Assembly: GCA_018402365.1 (NCBI GenBank)
Contig: JAGYJD010000001.1
Span: 62,001-126,000 of the forward strand
DNA from: Candidatus Nanopelagicales bacterium
GTDB lineage: Bacteria; Actinomycetota; Actinomycetes; S36-B12; UBA5976
Length of the DNA stretch: 64,000 nt
Reading direction: 5' to 3'
In this document: piece after piece, positions 44,248-54,850 of the stretch
How the letters are laid out: every line of letters starts with the position of its first letter
How positions within the stretch are numbered: position 1 is the stretch's first letter
Notes under the pieces: generated by a model
What the model was told of the DNA's origin: nothing
The model's database searches: none
The model's input: only the letters and a program-made list of their open reading frames with translations
Made by a program: the position numbers and the translations under genes

Positions 44248-46940
44248 TGACAAAAGTAAATTTCGAATTTGATTCAAAAATGTATTCTGGTACAAAAGGT
44301 GAACCTTTAGTTGTTGCTTTACTCAAAAACGGTATTAAAACAGTCACAGACAGCACTTACCTTTCCAGACCGCGCGGGGTAATGGCATTAGGAGCAGAAG
44401 AACCTTGCGCTTTGGTGCAAATTGATTCAGGTAGTGGTGAGCCAATGGTTCCAGCTACCCAAGTTGAATTGGTTGAAGGTTTGGCAGCTCGCGGACTAGC
44501 CGGAATTGGCGATTTACCTAATGTGAGCGATGACGCTCGCTATGACAAAGCAAACCGCCATGTAGAAGTTTTAATAATTGGTTCAGGGGTAGCTGGTCTA
44601 AAGGCGGCCCAAATAGCAGTTTCAAAAAATCAACGAGTGATGCTGATCGATGACGCTCCTAGGGTTGGTGGATATTTCGTTGCCAAAAATAACGAAATTG
44701 ACCCAGAACTATTAGCAGTGTTGGATTCTCCAAACCTGTTGCATCTTCAAAGAACCACTGCCATTGGACTCTACGACCAAGGTTATGTAGTCGCGATTGA
44801 AAGAAGAACCGATCATCTTTCTGCAAATTATGATCCTAAAGTTGCTCGAATCAGAACCTGGCACATTAGAGCTAAAGAAATTATTTTGGCGACAGGTGCA
44901 TTTCAAAGATTTTTAGTCTTTCCGAATAACGATCGACCAGGCATCATGCTTTCACATGCCGCTGCAACTTATATCGATAAGTATCAAGTTCAAATATTTA
45001 AAAAAGCAGTAGTGGTAACGGTTGATGATCAAGGCTATGAAGATGCTTTACGACTTCACAAAAATTCTATTCAAGTACAGGCAATAGTTGACGTCAGGTC
45101 AAATGCAGTGGGTGCTTTGGTTGATGAAGTAAAAAAAGCTGGAATAGAAATTATTTTTGATGCCTCGGTAACAAATACCCAAGCCGATGAAAAGGGTGAA
45201 CTAGCGCAAGTAGCAATCTCAAAAGTTGATTTAACTGGCAAAGTTCTATCAGCAGTAAAAGAAATTTCTTGTGATTTATTGGCAGTCTCAGGTGGGTGGA
45301 CCCCAACCGTGCATTTAGCGACTTTCATTGGAGTTAAACCTAAGTGGGTTAAAGAAAAAGCAGCTTTTGTATTGCAAGATTTACCAAAGGGATTAAGTGC
45401 TGTTGGTTCAGTAGCTGGTGATTTAGGTGAAACTGAGAACACACCAGCCAGCTTTTTTGGAGTATTGCCAGAAGGTGAATTAGCAACCGTGAGCTTTATC
45501 GATTTACAGCGCGACGCCACGGTCCGTGATTTAAAAAGAGCCACCGGTGCCGGGCTAACTTCGATTGAACACATCAAGCGCTATACCACTATCGGAACTT
45601 CACACGATCAGGGCAAAACTAGCGGTACCACCACAATTGGTTTGTTGTCTCAGTTAATAAGTAAAGAACTCGAAGAAATTGGAACCTTAAATTTTAGACC
45701 GCCCTATATTCCGGTGTTATTTTCAGCCTTAGCTGGAAGAGACCGCGGTGAATTATCTGACCCAATTCGCACCACTCCGATTCACGCCTGGCATCTTGAC
45801 GCTAAAGCTCCCTTTGAAGACGTTGGACAATGGAAGCGACCTTGGTATTTTCCACAAAACAAAGAGGAACTTCATCAGGCGGTAGCTCGTGAATGTAAAG
45901 CGGCGCGTGAAGGTGTCGCGGTAATGGATGCTTCAACTTTAGGAAAAATCGATATTCAAGGTCCTGATGCAGCAGAGTTTTTAGATCGTATCTATACCAA
46001 CATGTTTTCAACTTTAAAAATTAATCATTCTAGATACGGTTTAATGTGCGGTGTTGACGGAATGGTTTTTGATGATGGTGTGACAACTCGGCTTGGTGAA
46101 AATCATTTTCTTATGACTACCACCACTGGCGGAGCAGCAAAAGTTCTCGACTGGCTAGAAGAGTGGTTACAGACCGAATGGCCTGAATTAAAGGTTTACT
46201 GCTCATCGGTCACTGAACACTGGTCCACCGTGGCAATTGTTGGTCCCAAGTCGAGAGCCTTGATGAAAAAGCTAGCGCCTGACTTAGATGTTTCAAATGA
46301 AAATTTTGGATTTATGACAAACCAATACGCAGCAGTTGCTCAGGTCCCAGCACGCATTGCCAGAATTTCATTCTCTGGTGAATTAGCGTATGAAATTAAC
46401 GTAGAAGGTTTTTTTGGTTTACATATTTGGAACGCTGTGATGGACGCTGGTAAGGAATTTGGTATCACGCCATATGGCACAGAAACGATGCACGTTTTAC
46501 GCGCTGAAAAAGGTTTTGTAATTGTTGGACAAGAAACAGATGGTACCCAAACTCCACAAGACTTAGGAATGGATTGGATTGTTTCTAAAAAGAAAGAATT
46601 TATCGGTAAGAGATCTTTTATTAGATCCGATACTTCGCGCGATGGCCGTCATCAACTGGTCGGCTTATTACCAAAAGATAAATTAAAACTATTACCAGAA
46701 GGCTCATATCTGGTAGCTAAAGATTCAAAGCAGGCAATTGCTGATAGCAATCACATCGGTTATATCACTAGTTCTTACCATTCAGCAGCACTCTCCCAAA
46801 CTTTTGCCTTAGCACTGGTTGCCGATGGTAGAAATCGGGTTGGCCAAAATGCCATAGTTCCGCTCTTTGATGAGCAGGTAGAAGTAGTAATTACTGAACC
46901 AATTTTTTACGACAAAGAGAATACGAGACGTGATGGTTAA
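44244..46940 (+). CDS. soxA: Sarcosine oxidase subunit alpha
   Basis: 'YSGTKGEPLVVALLKNGIKTVTDSTYLSRPRGVMALGAEEPCALVQI', FAD and GcvT domains. Confidence 0.96.
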   Translation: MMTKVNFEFDSKMYSGTKGEPLVVALLKNGIKTVTDSTYLSRPRGVMALGAEEPCALVQIDSGSGEPMVPATQVELVEGLAARGLAGIGDLPNVSDDARYDKANRHVEVLIIGSGVAGLKAAQIAVSKNQRVMLIDDAPRVGGYFVAKNNEIDPELLAVLDSPNLLHLQRTTAIGLYDQGYVVAIERRTDHLSANYDPKVARIRTWHIRAKEIILATGAFQRFLVFPNNDRPGIMLSHAAATYIDKYQVQIFKKAVVVTVDDQGYEDALRLHKNSIQVQAIVDVRSNAVGALVDEVKKAGIEIIFDASVTNTQADEKGELAQVAISKVDLTGKVLSAVKEISCDLLAVSGGWTPTVHLATFIGVKPKWVKEKAAFVLQDLPKGLSAVGSVAGDLGETENTPASFFGVLPEGELATVSFIDLQRDATVRDLKRATGAGLTSIEHIKRYTTIGTSHDQGKTSGTTTIGLLSQLISKELEEIGTLNFRPPYIPVLFSALAGRDRGELSDPIRTTPIHAWHLDAKAPFEDVGQWKRPWYFPQNKEELHQAVARECKAAREGVAVMDASTLGKIDIQGPDAAEFLDRIYTNMFSTLKINHSRYGLMCGVDGMVFDDGVTTRLGENHFLMTTTTGGAAKVLDWLEEWLQTEWPELKVYCSSVTEHWSTVAIVGPKSRALMKKLAPDLDVSNENFGFMTNQYAAVAQVPARIARISFSGELAYEINVEGFFGLHIWNAVMDAGKEFGITPYGTETMHVLRAEKGFVIVGQETDGTQTPQDLGMDWIVSKKKEFIGKRSFIRSDTSRDGRHQLVGLLPKDKLKLLPEGSYLVAKDSKQAIADSNHIGYITSSYHSAALSQTFALALVADGRNRVGQNAIVPLFDEQVEVVITEPIFYDKENTRRDG

Positions 46941-47493
46941 TCTGAGTCAATTTAAAGTAAGTCCACTCAAGGGTCAAAGTTTTGGAAATCTCGAAACTGT
47001 TTCAATAAAAGAAATTGCTTTTGTTGAAAGTTGTGATTTAAGAGTAGAGCCAAATAGCCCAGTAGCAAAAAAAGTAGAAAAGGTCTTAGCTCTTAACCTC
47101 CCTCAATTAGTTGGGGGTAGCGCGAAAGGCAAAGTAACCGCCTTAACGCTGGGGCCAGACTGGTGGCTCCTGGTCGATGCAAACGCCTCACTAGTTGAAG
47201 AAATTCGTCAAAGCACCATGGGTGAATTTATTTCATTAGTTGATGTCTCAGCCCAAAGAACTTGCCTTGAAGTTTCGGGTGAATTTGCAAAAACTGTCTT
47301 GCAGCATGCTTGGGAACAAGATTTAGATGAGGTGGCATTTGGAATTAATGCCTGCTCGCAAGGATTAATGGCACGCTGCCCCACCATCATCCACCGCACT
47401 GATGAAAAAACCTACCGACTTTATGTAAGAAGTTCTTTTGCCGAACACCTATATAAATTTTTGGTTGACGCTGCCACTGAATACGTAAAATAG
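46930..47493 (+). CDS. soxG: Sarcosine oxidase subunit gamma
   Basis: Position after soxA; '[10 protein letters not shown]', '[35 protein letters not shown]'. Confidence 0.9.
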   Translation: MMVNLSQFKVSPLKGQSFGNLETVSIKEIAFVESCDLRVEPNSPVAKKVEKVLALNLPQLVGGSAKGKVTALTLGPDWWLLVDANASLVEEIRQSTMGEFISLVDVSAQRTCLEVSGEFAKTVLQHAWEQDLDEVAFGINACSQGLMARCPTIIHRTDEKTYRLYVRSSFAEHLYKFLVDAATEYVK

Positions 47494-47500
47494 GGGAACA

Positions 47501-48349
47501 ATGACTGCCACAATATTGGATGGAAAAGCCACCGCCGCCAAGGTAAAAAATGACTTAGCTAAGAGGGTTGCCGCACTTAAAGCTAAAGGTATTAGCCCTG
47601 GCTTAGGAACAATTTTGGTAGGCGACGATCCAGGGTCTCATGCCTATGTTGGTGGTAAACATAAAGATTGCGAAGAAGTAGGAATAGCTTCGATCAGAAT
47701 CGATCTTGCGGCTAATTCAACCGAAGCAGATGTGCTCAAAGCAGTCACCGAATTAAACAATGACGCTAACTGCACTGGTTACATTGTTCAGCTGCCTCTA
47801 CCGAAAGGTATTGACACTAACAAAATCTTAGAAGCGATGGACCCAGAAAAAGATGCAGATGGACTACACCCAGTAAATCTTGGGCGGCTAGTGCTTGGTC
47901 AGAGTGCACCACTCCCCTGTACTCCCCGTGGGATTGTTGAATTGCTTCGTGAATATAAAGTCGAAATTAATGGATCTCATGTGGTGGTAGTTGGGCGCGG
48001 AGTAACAGTAGGTCGTCCCATTGGATTGCTCTTAACAAGAAAATCTGAAAACGCTACCGTGACACTTTGTCACACCGGAACAAAAGATCTTGCAGCATTT
48101 ACCAAGCAAGCAGATATTATTGTGGCAGCAGCGGGCGTACCTCACTTAATTAAGCCTCACATGATTAAACCAAAAAGCGCCTTGCTTGATGTTGGTATAA
48201 CTAGAACAGAGAAGGGATTAGTTGGTGACATTGATCCAGCCGTGAAAGATATTGCAGGTTTCTTTGCTCCCATGCCCGGAGGTACTGGCCCCATGACTCG
48301 TGCCATGCTTTTAGCCAATGTGGTTGATACCGCAGAAAGAAATAGCTAA
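47501..48349 (+). CDS. folD: Methylene-THF dehydrogenase/methenyl-THF cyclohydrolase
   Basis: '[35 protein letters not shown]', '[18 protein letters not shown]', '[15 protein letters not shown]'. Confidence 0.97.
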   Translation: MTATILDGKATAAKVKNDLAKRVAALKAKGISPGLGTILVGDDPGSHAYVGGKHKDCEEVGIASIRIDLAANSTEADVLKAVTELNNDANCTGYIVQLPLPKGIDTNKILEAMDPEKDADGLHPVNLGRLVLGQSAPLPCTPRGIVELLREYKVEINGSHVVVVGRGVTVGRPIGLLLTRKSENATVTLCHTGTKDLAAFTKQADIIVAAAGVPHLIKPHMIKPKSALLDVGITRTEKGLVGDIDPAVKDIAGFFAPMPGGTGPMTRAMLLANVVDTAERNS

Positions 48350-49998
48350 TGAAAAAAAACTATGACTATATAGTCGTCGGCGGTGGATCTGCTGGATCAG
48401 TATTAGGCAATCGTTTAAGTGAAGATCCAAATAACCAGGTTTTAGTTTTAGAAGCTGGCCGTACAGATTCAATCTGGGATGTCTTTATTCATATGCCTGC
48501 CGCCTTAACGTTTCCGATTGGCAGTCGGTTTTATGACTGGCGATACGAGACCGAGCCAGAACCGCACATGAACAATCGCCGGGTTTATCACGGTCGTGGC
48601 AAAGTTTTGGGTGGATCAGGCAGCATCAATGGAATGATTTTTCAGCGCGGTAACCCCATGGATTATGAAAGATGGGGAAAAGAACCTGGTTTAGAGAATT
48701 GGGATTTCGCGCATTGTCTGCCCTATTTTAAAAAAACAGAAAACGCGCTTGACCAAACTGACAATACCTTTCGTGGTCATGATGGCCCTTTAAAACTTAC
48801 AAAAGGTACCTCCAAAAACCCACTTTTTGATACATTTTTAACAGCTGCAAAACAAGCTGGCTATTTCTTAACAGATGACGTTAATGGATACCGCCAAGAA
48901 GGCTTTTCTAGATTTGATCGAAATGTTTATCGTGCCAGGCGCCTCAGTAGTGCCCGTGCTTATTTGCACCCAGTAAAAAATCGAAAGAACTTAACTATTA
49001 GAACCCGCTCCTTTGTTCGAAAAGTTGTCTTTGAAGGCAAAAGGGCAGTTGGTGTTGAAGTACAACGGGGAAGAAAGATTGAAACCATTTACGCAAAAGA
49101 AATCATACTTTGCGGTGGTGCTATCAATACCCCACAGATTTTGCAACTTAGTGGCATAGGTAATTCAAGTCATCTTGAAAAGCTCGGAATCGATACCGTG
49201 CATCACTTGCCAGGAGTTGGTGAAAATCTGCAAGATCACCTTGAGGTGTATGTGCAGTTTCAATGCAAAGAGCCGGTTTCACTTCAGCCAAATTTAGCGT
49301 TCTGGCGCCGTCCTTTTATCGGTGCGGCCTGGTTGTTTTTAAGAAGAGGACCGGGAGCTTCTAATCATTTCGAAGCTGGTGGGTTCGCCCGCAGCAATGA
49401 AGATGTTCAGTGGCCAAATTTAATGTTCCACTTCTTACCGATTGCAGTTCGGTATGACGGTACCGTAACCGCAAAGGGTCATGGCTACCAAATTCATATC
49501 GGTCCTATGTATTCCGACGCCCGCGGACATATCCGAATCAAATCAAAAGATCCTAAAGTTAAACCCAGCATTCTTTTCAATTACTTATCTACCGATCAAG
49601 ATAGGCGCGAATGGGTAGAAGCAATCAAAGTGGCTAGAAAAATTATGAACCAAAAAGCTTTCGATAAATACAACGGTGGCGAAATTTCACCCGGGGTAGA
49701 AGTTTCAGAAGATGAAGAAATTTTAAAATGGGTCGCGACAGATGGTGAAACTGCTTACCATCCATCCTGCACTGCAAAAATGGGAACTGACGAAATGTCA
49801 GTAGTAGATCCAAATTCTATGAAGGTTTATGGGGTTGAAGGATTAAGAGTAGCTGACGCTTCAGTGTTTCCTTTTGTGACGAATGCAAATATTTATTCAC
49901 CTGTCATGATGGTGGGCGAAAAAGCTGCGGATTTAATTTTAGGTAAAACGCCTTTAGCACCAGAACAGACCGATTGGTATCGTCACCAAAAAATTTAA
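48349..49998 (+). CDS. betA: Choline dehydrogenase-like GMC oxidoreductase
   Basis: '[33 protein letters not shown]', '[22 protein letters not shown]', '[11 protein letters not shown]'. Confidence 0.92.
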   Translation: MKKNYDYIVVGGGSAGSVLGNRLSEDPNNQVLVLEAGRTDSIWDVFIHMPAALTFPIGSRFYDWRYETEPEPHMNNRRVYHGRGKVLGGSGSINGMIFQRGNPMDYERWGKEPGLENWDFAHCLPYFKKTENALDQTDNTFRGHDGPLKLTKGTSKNPLFDTFLTAAKQAGYFLTDDVNGYRQEGFSRFDRNVYRARRLSSARAYLHPVKNRKNLTIRTRSFVRKVVFEGKRAVGVEVQRGRKIETIYAKEIILCGGAINTPQILQLSGIGNSSHLEKLGIDTVHHLPGVGENLQDHLEVYVQFQCKEPVSLQPNLAFWRRPFIGAAWLFLRRGPGASNHFEAGGFARSNEDVQWPNLMFHFLPIAVRYDGTVTAKGHGYQIHIGPMYSDARGHIRIKSKDPKVKPSILFNYLSTDQDRREWVEAIKVARKIMNQKAFDKYNGGEISPGVEVSEDEEILKWVATDGETAYHPSCTAKMGTDEMSVVDPNSMKVYGVEGLRVADASVFPFVTNANIYSPVMMVGEKAADLILGKTPLAPEQTDWYRHQKI

Positions 49999-50495
49999 GC
50001 AGGTACTTGAGATTCATCTACTGGCATCTCTTCTGCGCCAGCAATAAACCAAGCATCGCCCACATATTCAAACCGGTAACGTAACTGTAAATCCCCACTG
50101 AGAGATCTAACGTCAATCTCGTAGAATCCGGTAAAGCCCATTTCTAAACATTTTGTTCCCACAAAATCTGTATTATCTAACAGTCCCGGATAAAATTCAG
50201 AAATCACGCCAGTAAATCTATCTAGCGAGAATCCGCTTTTAAATCGTTCTGACGTCAACTCATAGGCCGAGGCAAAATCTTTTTGAGCTAAGGCACTCAT
50301 TTGGCTACCGATAATCTGCTCAAAATTACGCTCTGTGGTTTCAGAGCAATTACCTGAAGATTTTTCAAATTCTTTTGGTATCTCTTCTTCAACAATTTGT
50401 TCTTCCGGCAAAACGATGCCGGAGGGCGCAGCTTGATCGCTAGCTGTGCAAGCGAATAAAAAAGGAAGGATGAAGAGTAATAACCAGCTTTTCAT
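49995..50495 (-). CDS. Uncharacterised lipoprotein
   Basis: Signal peptide with lipobox 'FLFACTAS'; no confident family. Confidence 0.65.
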   Translation of the reverse strand: MKSWLLLFILPFLFACTASDQAAPSGIVLPEEQIVEEEIPKEFEKSSGNCSETTERNFEQIIGSQMSALAQKDFASAYELTSERFKSGFSLDRFTGVISEFYPGLLDNTDFVGTKCLEMGFTGFYEIDVRSLSGDLQLRYRFEYVGDAWFIAGAEEMPVDESQVPA

Positions 50496-50504
50496 CCTTG
50501 CAAC

Positions 50505-51908
50505 TTAGCGGGTTTGTGAAACTTTCGCCTTTTTTCTGTCGAATTGTCTGAAATTCCTTTTATTCTTGGGTTTTCCATCAGGGCGACGTATCGAATTTGG
50601 CCTAACTGCCTCTGGTTTGATTACTATCACTTCGCCAGAAGTTGCGATTGCGGTTACCGCAGCGTCTTTAGTGCGCACCTTAATTGGAGTCACTTGATTG
50701 CCAAATTCCGTTTGCATTTTTGCATAAGCACGAGTTTCGTTTGATGACAAAAGTGAAAGTGCCACACCTTTTGATCCAGCACGAGCAGTTCTGCCTGAGC
50801 GGTGAATGTAATCTTTCCATTCTTGGGGAGGGTCAACGTGAACCACTAAGTCAACTCCATCGACATGGATTCCACGAGCCGCAACATCTGTCGCTACCAG
50901 TACTCGCTTTCTACCAGATGAAAAGTCACTCAAAGCACGATTACGTTGCGACTGACTTCTGTCACCATGAATCGCAGTTGCTTCGATTCCTGATTTTTCT
51001 AAATTGTTAGCTAATTTTTCAGCACCATATTTAGTTTTTACAAACAATAAGGTTCTAGCGGGTCGCTTGGTAATCTCAGCAATAATATTTACTTTTTCTG
51101 TTTTTTCAACAATAAAAGCTAAATGCTCCATGTTGCTTTCAGATTGTTTTTGTTTCTCAACTGCATGCAAGGCCGGGGTTTTTAAGTAGTTCTTAACCAG
51201 GGTTGAGACTCCCCGATCTAGAGTCGCTGAAAATAACAGGTTTTGTGAATTTCTAGGAACTAGATCCAAAATTCTCGTCATTGATGGCATGAATCCCATT
51301 TCAGCCATGTGATCCGCTTCATCCAAGATACAGATTTCTAAATCATTCAGATTTACTGTTCCTTGTCGCATGTGATCTTCCAAGCGACCTGGAGTTGCTA
51401 CAACTATTTCCACACCACGCTTAAGAGCCTGGTGTTGTCTTTGCATTGATGCACCACCATAAATAGTGGTGATCTTTAGGTTAAGTGCTGAAGCAACTGG
51501 CGCTAATGCGTCATTTACTTGCTGGGCTAATTCTCTAGTGGGAACCATAATTAAAGCTAAGGGTGAACCGCTTTTAGCTTTCTTTCCAGCTAACTTAACC
51601 AAAGTTGGCAAACCAAAGGCGTAAGTCTTACCGGATCCAGTTTCGGCTCGTCCTAGTAAGTCTTTTCCAGCTAAAACATCGGGAATCGCACTGGATTGAA
51701 TTGGGCTAGGTTTTGAAATATTTGCCTTGGTAAGTATTTGGATTACTGATCCAGGTAAATTTAAAGCAGCGAAATTTTCGGCAAGTACTCGCTCTTGCTT
51801 TGCGACTTTTGCCAATTCTACGTCAAGCGCACTAAAGGAGTCTTTTCCTTTGGTAGACCTTACGGGCTTTTGGGCATAACGGTTGTTAGATCTTCTTCTT
51901 TGTGACAT
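50505..51908 (-). CDS. DEAD/DEAH-box RNA helicase
   Basis: 'AETGSGKTYAFGLP', 'PTRELAQQV', 'LDEADHMAEMGF', 'SATLD', 'HRSGRTARAG'. Confidence 0.97.
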   Translation of the reverse strand: MSQRRRSNNRYAQKPVRSTKGKDSFSALDVELAKVAKQERVLAENFAALNLPGSVIQILTKANISKPSPIQSSAIPDVLAGKDLLGRAETGSGKTYAFGLPTLVKLAGKKAKSGSPLALIMVPTRELAQQVNDALAPVASALNLKITTIYGGASMQRQHQALKRGVEIVVATPGRLEDHMRQGTVNLNDLEICILDEADHMAEMGFMPSMTRILDLVPRNSQNLLFSATLDRGVSTLVKNYLKTPALHAVEKQKQSESNMEHLAFIVEKTEKVNIIAEITKRPARTLLFVKTKYGAEKLANNLEKSGIEATAIHGDRSQSQRNRALSDFSSGRKRVLVATDVAARGIHVDGVDLVVHVDPPQEWKDYIHRSGRTARAGSKGVALSLLSSNETRAYAKMQTEFGNQVTPIKVRTKDAAVTAIATSGEVIVIKPEAVRPNSIRRPDGKPKNKRNFRQFDRKKAKVSQTR

Positions 51909-52021
51909 GTAAATTAAAACCTTATTCTCAAGTGACCACAGGTGACTTGGAAGGCGACAATTTTTAGGCTATCGATATATCTGGCACGTGCGACCTATAG
52001 GAAAATTTCCTAAGACTTGAA

Positions 52022-53578
52022 CTATAACAGGGGCTTAACTGGCAATCCCTCACCGGCTGCTGATTTTGCGGCCGCCTGCATTACCGCTACCACATCGCGC
52101 GAAGTTTGAGAATTAACTGTCATCGGAATACCTGAACTTAACCAATCCGCTAATTCCGTGTGAAATTGATACTTTGGTGGATTTTCTAATCTGACTTTAG
52201 TTACAGACCCATTTTCATCAAAAACTTCTATATCTGCTGGTGAATCTGCTGGAGCAAGCTGGTCTTCAAGTAAAGTCCCAATTTCGTTTCGCGTTATTAC
52301 CTTTTCCATTCGCCAATTACCAACTATCGCCCCTTTAGTTCCTAATAAATAATACTTAGGTTTTAGAGCAGCAGCCAAATCTGAATATATAAATTCCACC
52401 TCTAAACCATTGTTGTACATCAGGGTAATTCTTGAATGATCTGAATTTGTTACATCCAGCCACTGACGTTTGTGTTCAACTGCAGAGATATAAGAAATAT
52501 CTTTACCAAAAAGTGCTAAGGCTTGATCTAAAAAGTGCGATCCCCAGTCAAAGATGGCGCCCCCAGAAACTTTCTCATCTGAGTGCCAATAATTACAAGG
52601 GTGTCCGTAGCCACCTACAAAAATCTCAACATGAAAAACTTCGCCAATTCTTTCTTCATTGACTAATTTCTGAATTGTTAAAAAATCTTTATCCCAACGT
52701 CGATTCTGATAAACCACTAAAGTTTTATCTTTTTCGTTAGCCAGCTCAATAAGTTCATCGCACTCAGCTACCGTTAAAGACATAGGTTTCTCTAGGACTA
52801 CATGTTTATTTTTTTCTAAAGCCTTCTTTGCCCACGAATAATGTGAATTTGGTGGAGTTGAAATTACCACTAGTGCTATATCTGAATCTAAGAGTTTTTC
52901 TGCATCCGTGAAACCTTCAACGGTGGGCGCCAATTCTTTTGCGACTTCAATCCTTGCTGGATTAGAGTCGCAAACTGCCTTTAGAGAAAATCCTGGTATT
53001 TGTGAAACTGCTCGATTGTGCTCATGCCCTATTGCGCCATAAGCTAGTAGTCCTACATTTAAATTTTCTTCGGGAGTTTTTAGTAAGGTTTCACTCAACC
53101 ATACTTTTACAAATTTAGCTAACGGCCCAGAATTAAAATTTTCTATATTTGAGACACTTAAAATAAATAAGTTCTTTTCTTTTAAATGATACGCTAACGG
53201 GTAGTCAGTCAATTGATAATTGGCGTTTGCCGCTACCTCGAGACTAGTTTTTGATTCAATCAGAGCTAATTGATCTTTTAGATAAATATCGTCTTGCATT
53301 CTGGCATTCGCAAGCTGCGGTCTCATTCGTATTTCATGTGTTGAAATTAAATGTTCAAAATTTATTTCTGGTAAGGATTTGAGATAATTAAATACTCCTG
53401 GCCCACACACCAGCTTTGGTTTTGTCGACTCACTCGCTTCAAAGACTTCGTCGTGATTTAAAAAATATAGATCTACCGTAGATTCATCTGAGGTGATCTG
53501 AAATCCGCCTCTCGTCAAGAAACGTTCTAAAAGATCTTTTGCTTCATCTGTTAGTGAATTTTTAATTGTTATTTTCAT
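52022..53578 (-). CDS. Gfo/Idh/MocA oxidoreductase with about 190-aa N-terminal ThuA-like extension
   Basis: C-terminal 'NVGLLAYGAIGHEHNRAV..', 'VLEKPMSLTVAECDELI'; N-terminal region with 'YQLTDYPLAYHLKEKNLFILSVSN'. ATG at 53578 preferred over the upstream start at 53596. Confidence 0.85.
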   Translation of the reverse strand: MKITIKNSLTDEAKDLLERFLTRGGFQITSDESTVDLYFLNHDEVFEASESTKPKLVCGPGVFNYLKSLPEINFEHLISTHEIRMRPQLANARMQDDIYLKDQLALIESKTSLEVAANANYQLTDYPLAYHLKEKNLFILSVSNIENFNSGPLAKFVKVWLSETLLKTPEENLNVGLLAYGAIGHEHNRAVSQIPGFSLKAVCDSNPARIEVAKELAPTVEGFTDAEKLLDSDIALVVISTPPNSHYSWAKKALEKNKHVVLEKPMSLTVAECDELIELANEKDKTLVVYQNRRWDKDFLTIQKLVNEERIGEVFHVEIFVGGYGHPCNYWHSDEKVSGGAIFDWGSHFLDQALALFGKDISYISAVEHKRQWLDVTNSDHSRITLMYNNGLEVEFIYSDLAAALKPKYYLLGTKGAIVGNWRMEKVITRNEIGTLLEDQLAPADSPADIEVFDENGSVTKVRLENPPKYQFHTELADWLSSGIPMTVNSQTSRDVVAVMQAAAKSAAGEGLPVKPLL

Positions 53579-53702
53579 TGGTGTAACCCTAGACAATAAC
53601 GCTAGCTCACGCTCGCGCTATGGGTGTTAGAAATTACTCAGAATGTCGAGTACTCTAGTAAAAAGCGCGATTTATTCAGCTCTCCAGCCAGATAGAGGAA
53701 AA

Positions 53703-54059
53703 ATGACGGATCATCACACTCACGGAAAAGACACGCTAGCCGACCTCGTTCCCTTAGGCCAAGAGCTAAGAGAATTGATTCCTGAGGTTTATGGTGCATT
53801 TGCTCGATTGAGTAAGGCCGCCCAAACGCCTGGAGCTTTAGATTCCAAAACAAAAGAATTTATTGCGCTAGCTTTAGCAATTTTTTCTCACTGCGATGGC
53901 TGTATCGCTTCGCATTCTCGAAATCTAGCCAAACTAAAGGCTACTGAACAAGAGGTTGCAGAATTAATAGGTGTTTGTATTCAAATGATGGGTGGTCCTG
54001 GAACCGTTTATGGGCCTCGCGCTTTTGCTGCTTTTAAGTCTTTCAATGATCCCCAATAG
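53703..54059 (+). CDS. Carboxymuconolactone decarboxylase (AhpD-like) family protein
   Basis: 'LDSKTKEFIALALAIFSHCDGCIASHSRNLAK' CxxC..H motif; ORF opens at 53643, ATG at 53703 preferred. Confidence 0.92.
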   Translation: MTDHHTHGKDTLADLVPLGQELRELIPEVYGAFARLSKAAQTPGALDSKTKEFIALALAIFSHCDGCIASHSRNLAKLKATEQEVAELIGVCIQMMGGPGTVYGPRAFAAFKSFNDPQ

Positions 54060-54084
54060 GCTGCACTGATCTGATTGAAGAATC

Positions 54085-54534
54085 TTGCCTAGTTTTAAGA
54101 TCGCAACCAGTTTAGATGCGCCAATAATTGTCGATTTAATTAAAGAGTTTTGTGAAATCGACAATCACGTTTTTGATAAAGAAAGAATTACCAAAGCACT
54201 TAACCCGCTTTTGGCAGATAAATCACTCGGTTTAGTAGTTTTGTTGCAAAAAGACGAGCAGACAGTGGGATATGCCGTGCTTACCTGGGGATGGAGTATC
54301 GAGTCTGGTGGTCGCGAGGGATTAATTGATGAGATTTATCTTAAAGAACGAAACCAAGGGCTAGGTAGTTTATTGCTAGCAGAGGTGGTCAAGCTTGCCC
54401 AGGATAATGACGTTAAAATCCTCTTCTTAGAAACTGAATTAGCTAATAGTCGAGTCCGAGATTTCTATCTTCGTCATGGATTCAAACAAGATGACTCTAT
54501 TTGGTTAAGTCATGACCTTTCTTCAACTGAGTAG
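54085..54534 (+). CDS. GNAT N-acetyltransferase
   Basis: 'GLIDEIYLKERNQGLGSLLLAEVVKLAQDNDVKILFLET...RDFYLRHGFK'. Confidence 0.9.
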   Translation: MPSFKIATSLDAPIIVDLIKEFCEIDNHVFDKERITKALNPLLADKSLGLVVLLQKDEQTVGYAVLTWGWSIESGGREGLIDEIYLKERNQGLGSLLLAEVVKLAQDNDVKILFLETELANSRVRDFYLRHGFKQDDSIWLSHDLSSTE

Positions 54535-54545
54535 ACTGATAGCCT

Positions 54546-54839
54546 TTGGCTGTGGCTGAGTATCAAATAACTTATTGGCGAAACATCCCCTCCATGGCGG
54601 TTTTTAAAGATGGGGACCAAGTTATTAAAGGCATCTTTTCCAATAGATTTCAAGAAGCAATTGATGAAGCAGCGATGCGCTTAGGTGAAACCGACTCTGA
54701 TGCTTATCTGGCGGGTTGGCATAAGAGTGAGTGGATCCAAGCATCAGGTGACTTAGCTGAGATTAATAAAGAAGTTATAACTCAATTTGAAAATGAATTT
54801 ACTAGCGAAAAGCTAGCAGAAATTTTAAATAATTTATAA
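54546..54839 (+). CDS. Conserved hypothetical protein
   Basis: Compact ORF fitting between neighbours; 'YQITYWRNIPSMAVFKDGDQVIKGIFSNRFQEAIDEAAMRLG'. Family not firmly identified. Confidence 0.6.
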   Translation: MAVAEYQITYWRNIPSMAVFKDGDQVIKGIFSNRFQEAIDEAAMRLGETDSDAYLAGWHKSEWIQASGDLAEINKEVITQFENEFTSEKLAEILNNL

Positions 54840-54850
54840 AGGGGTAAGAC

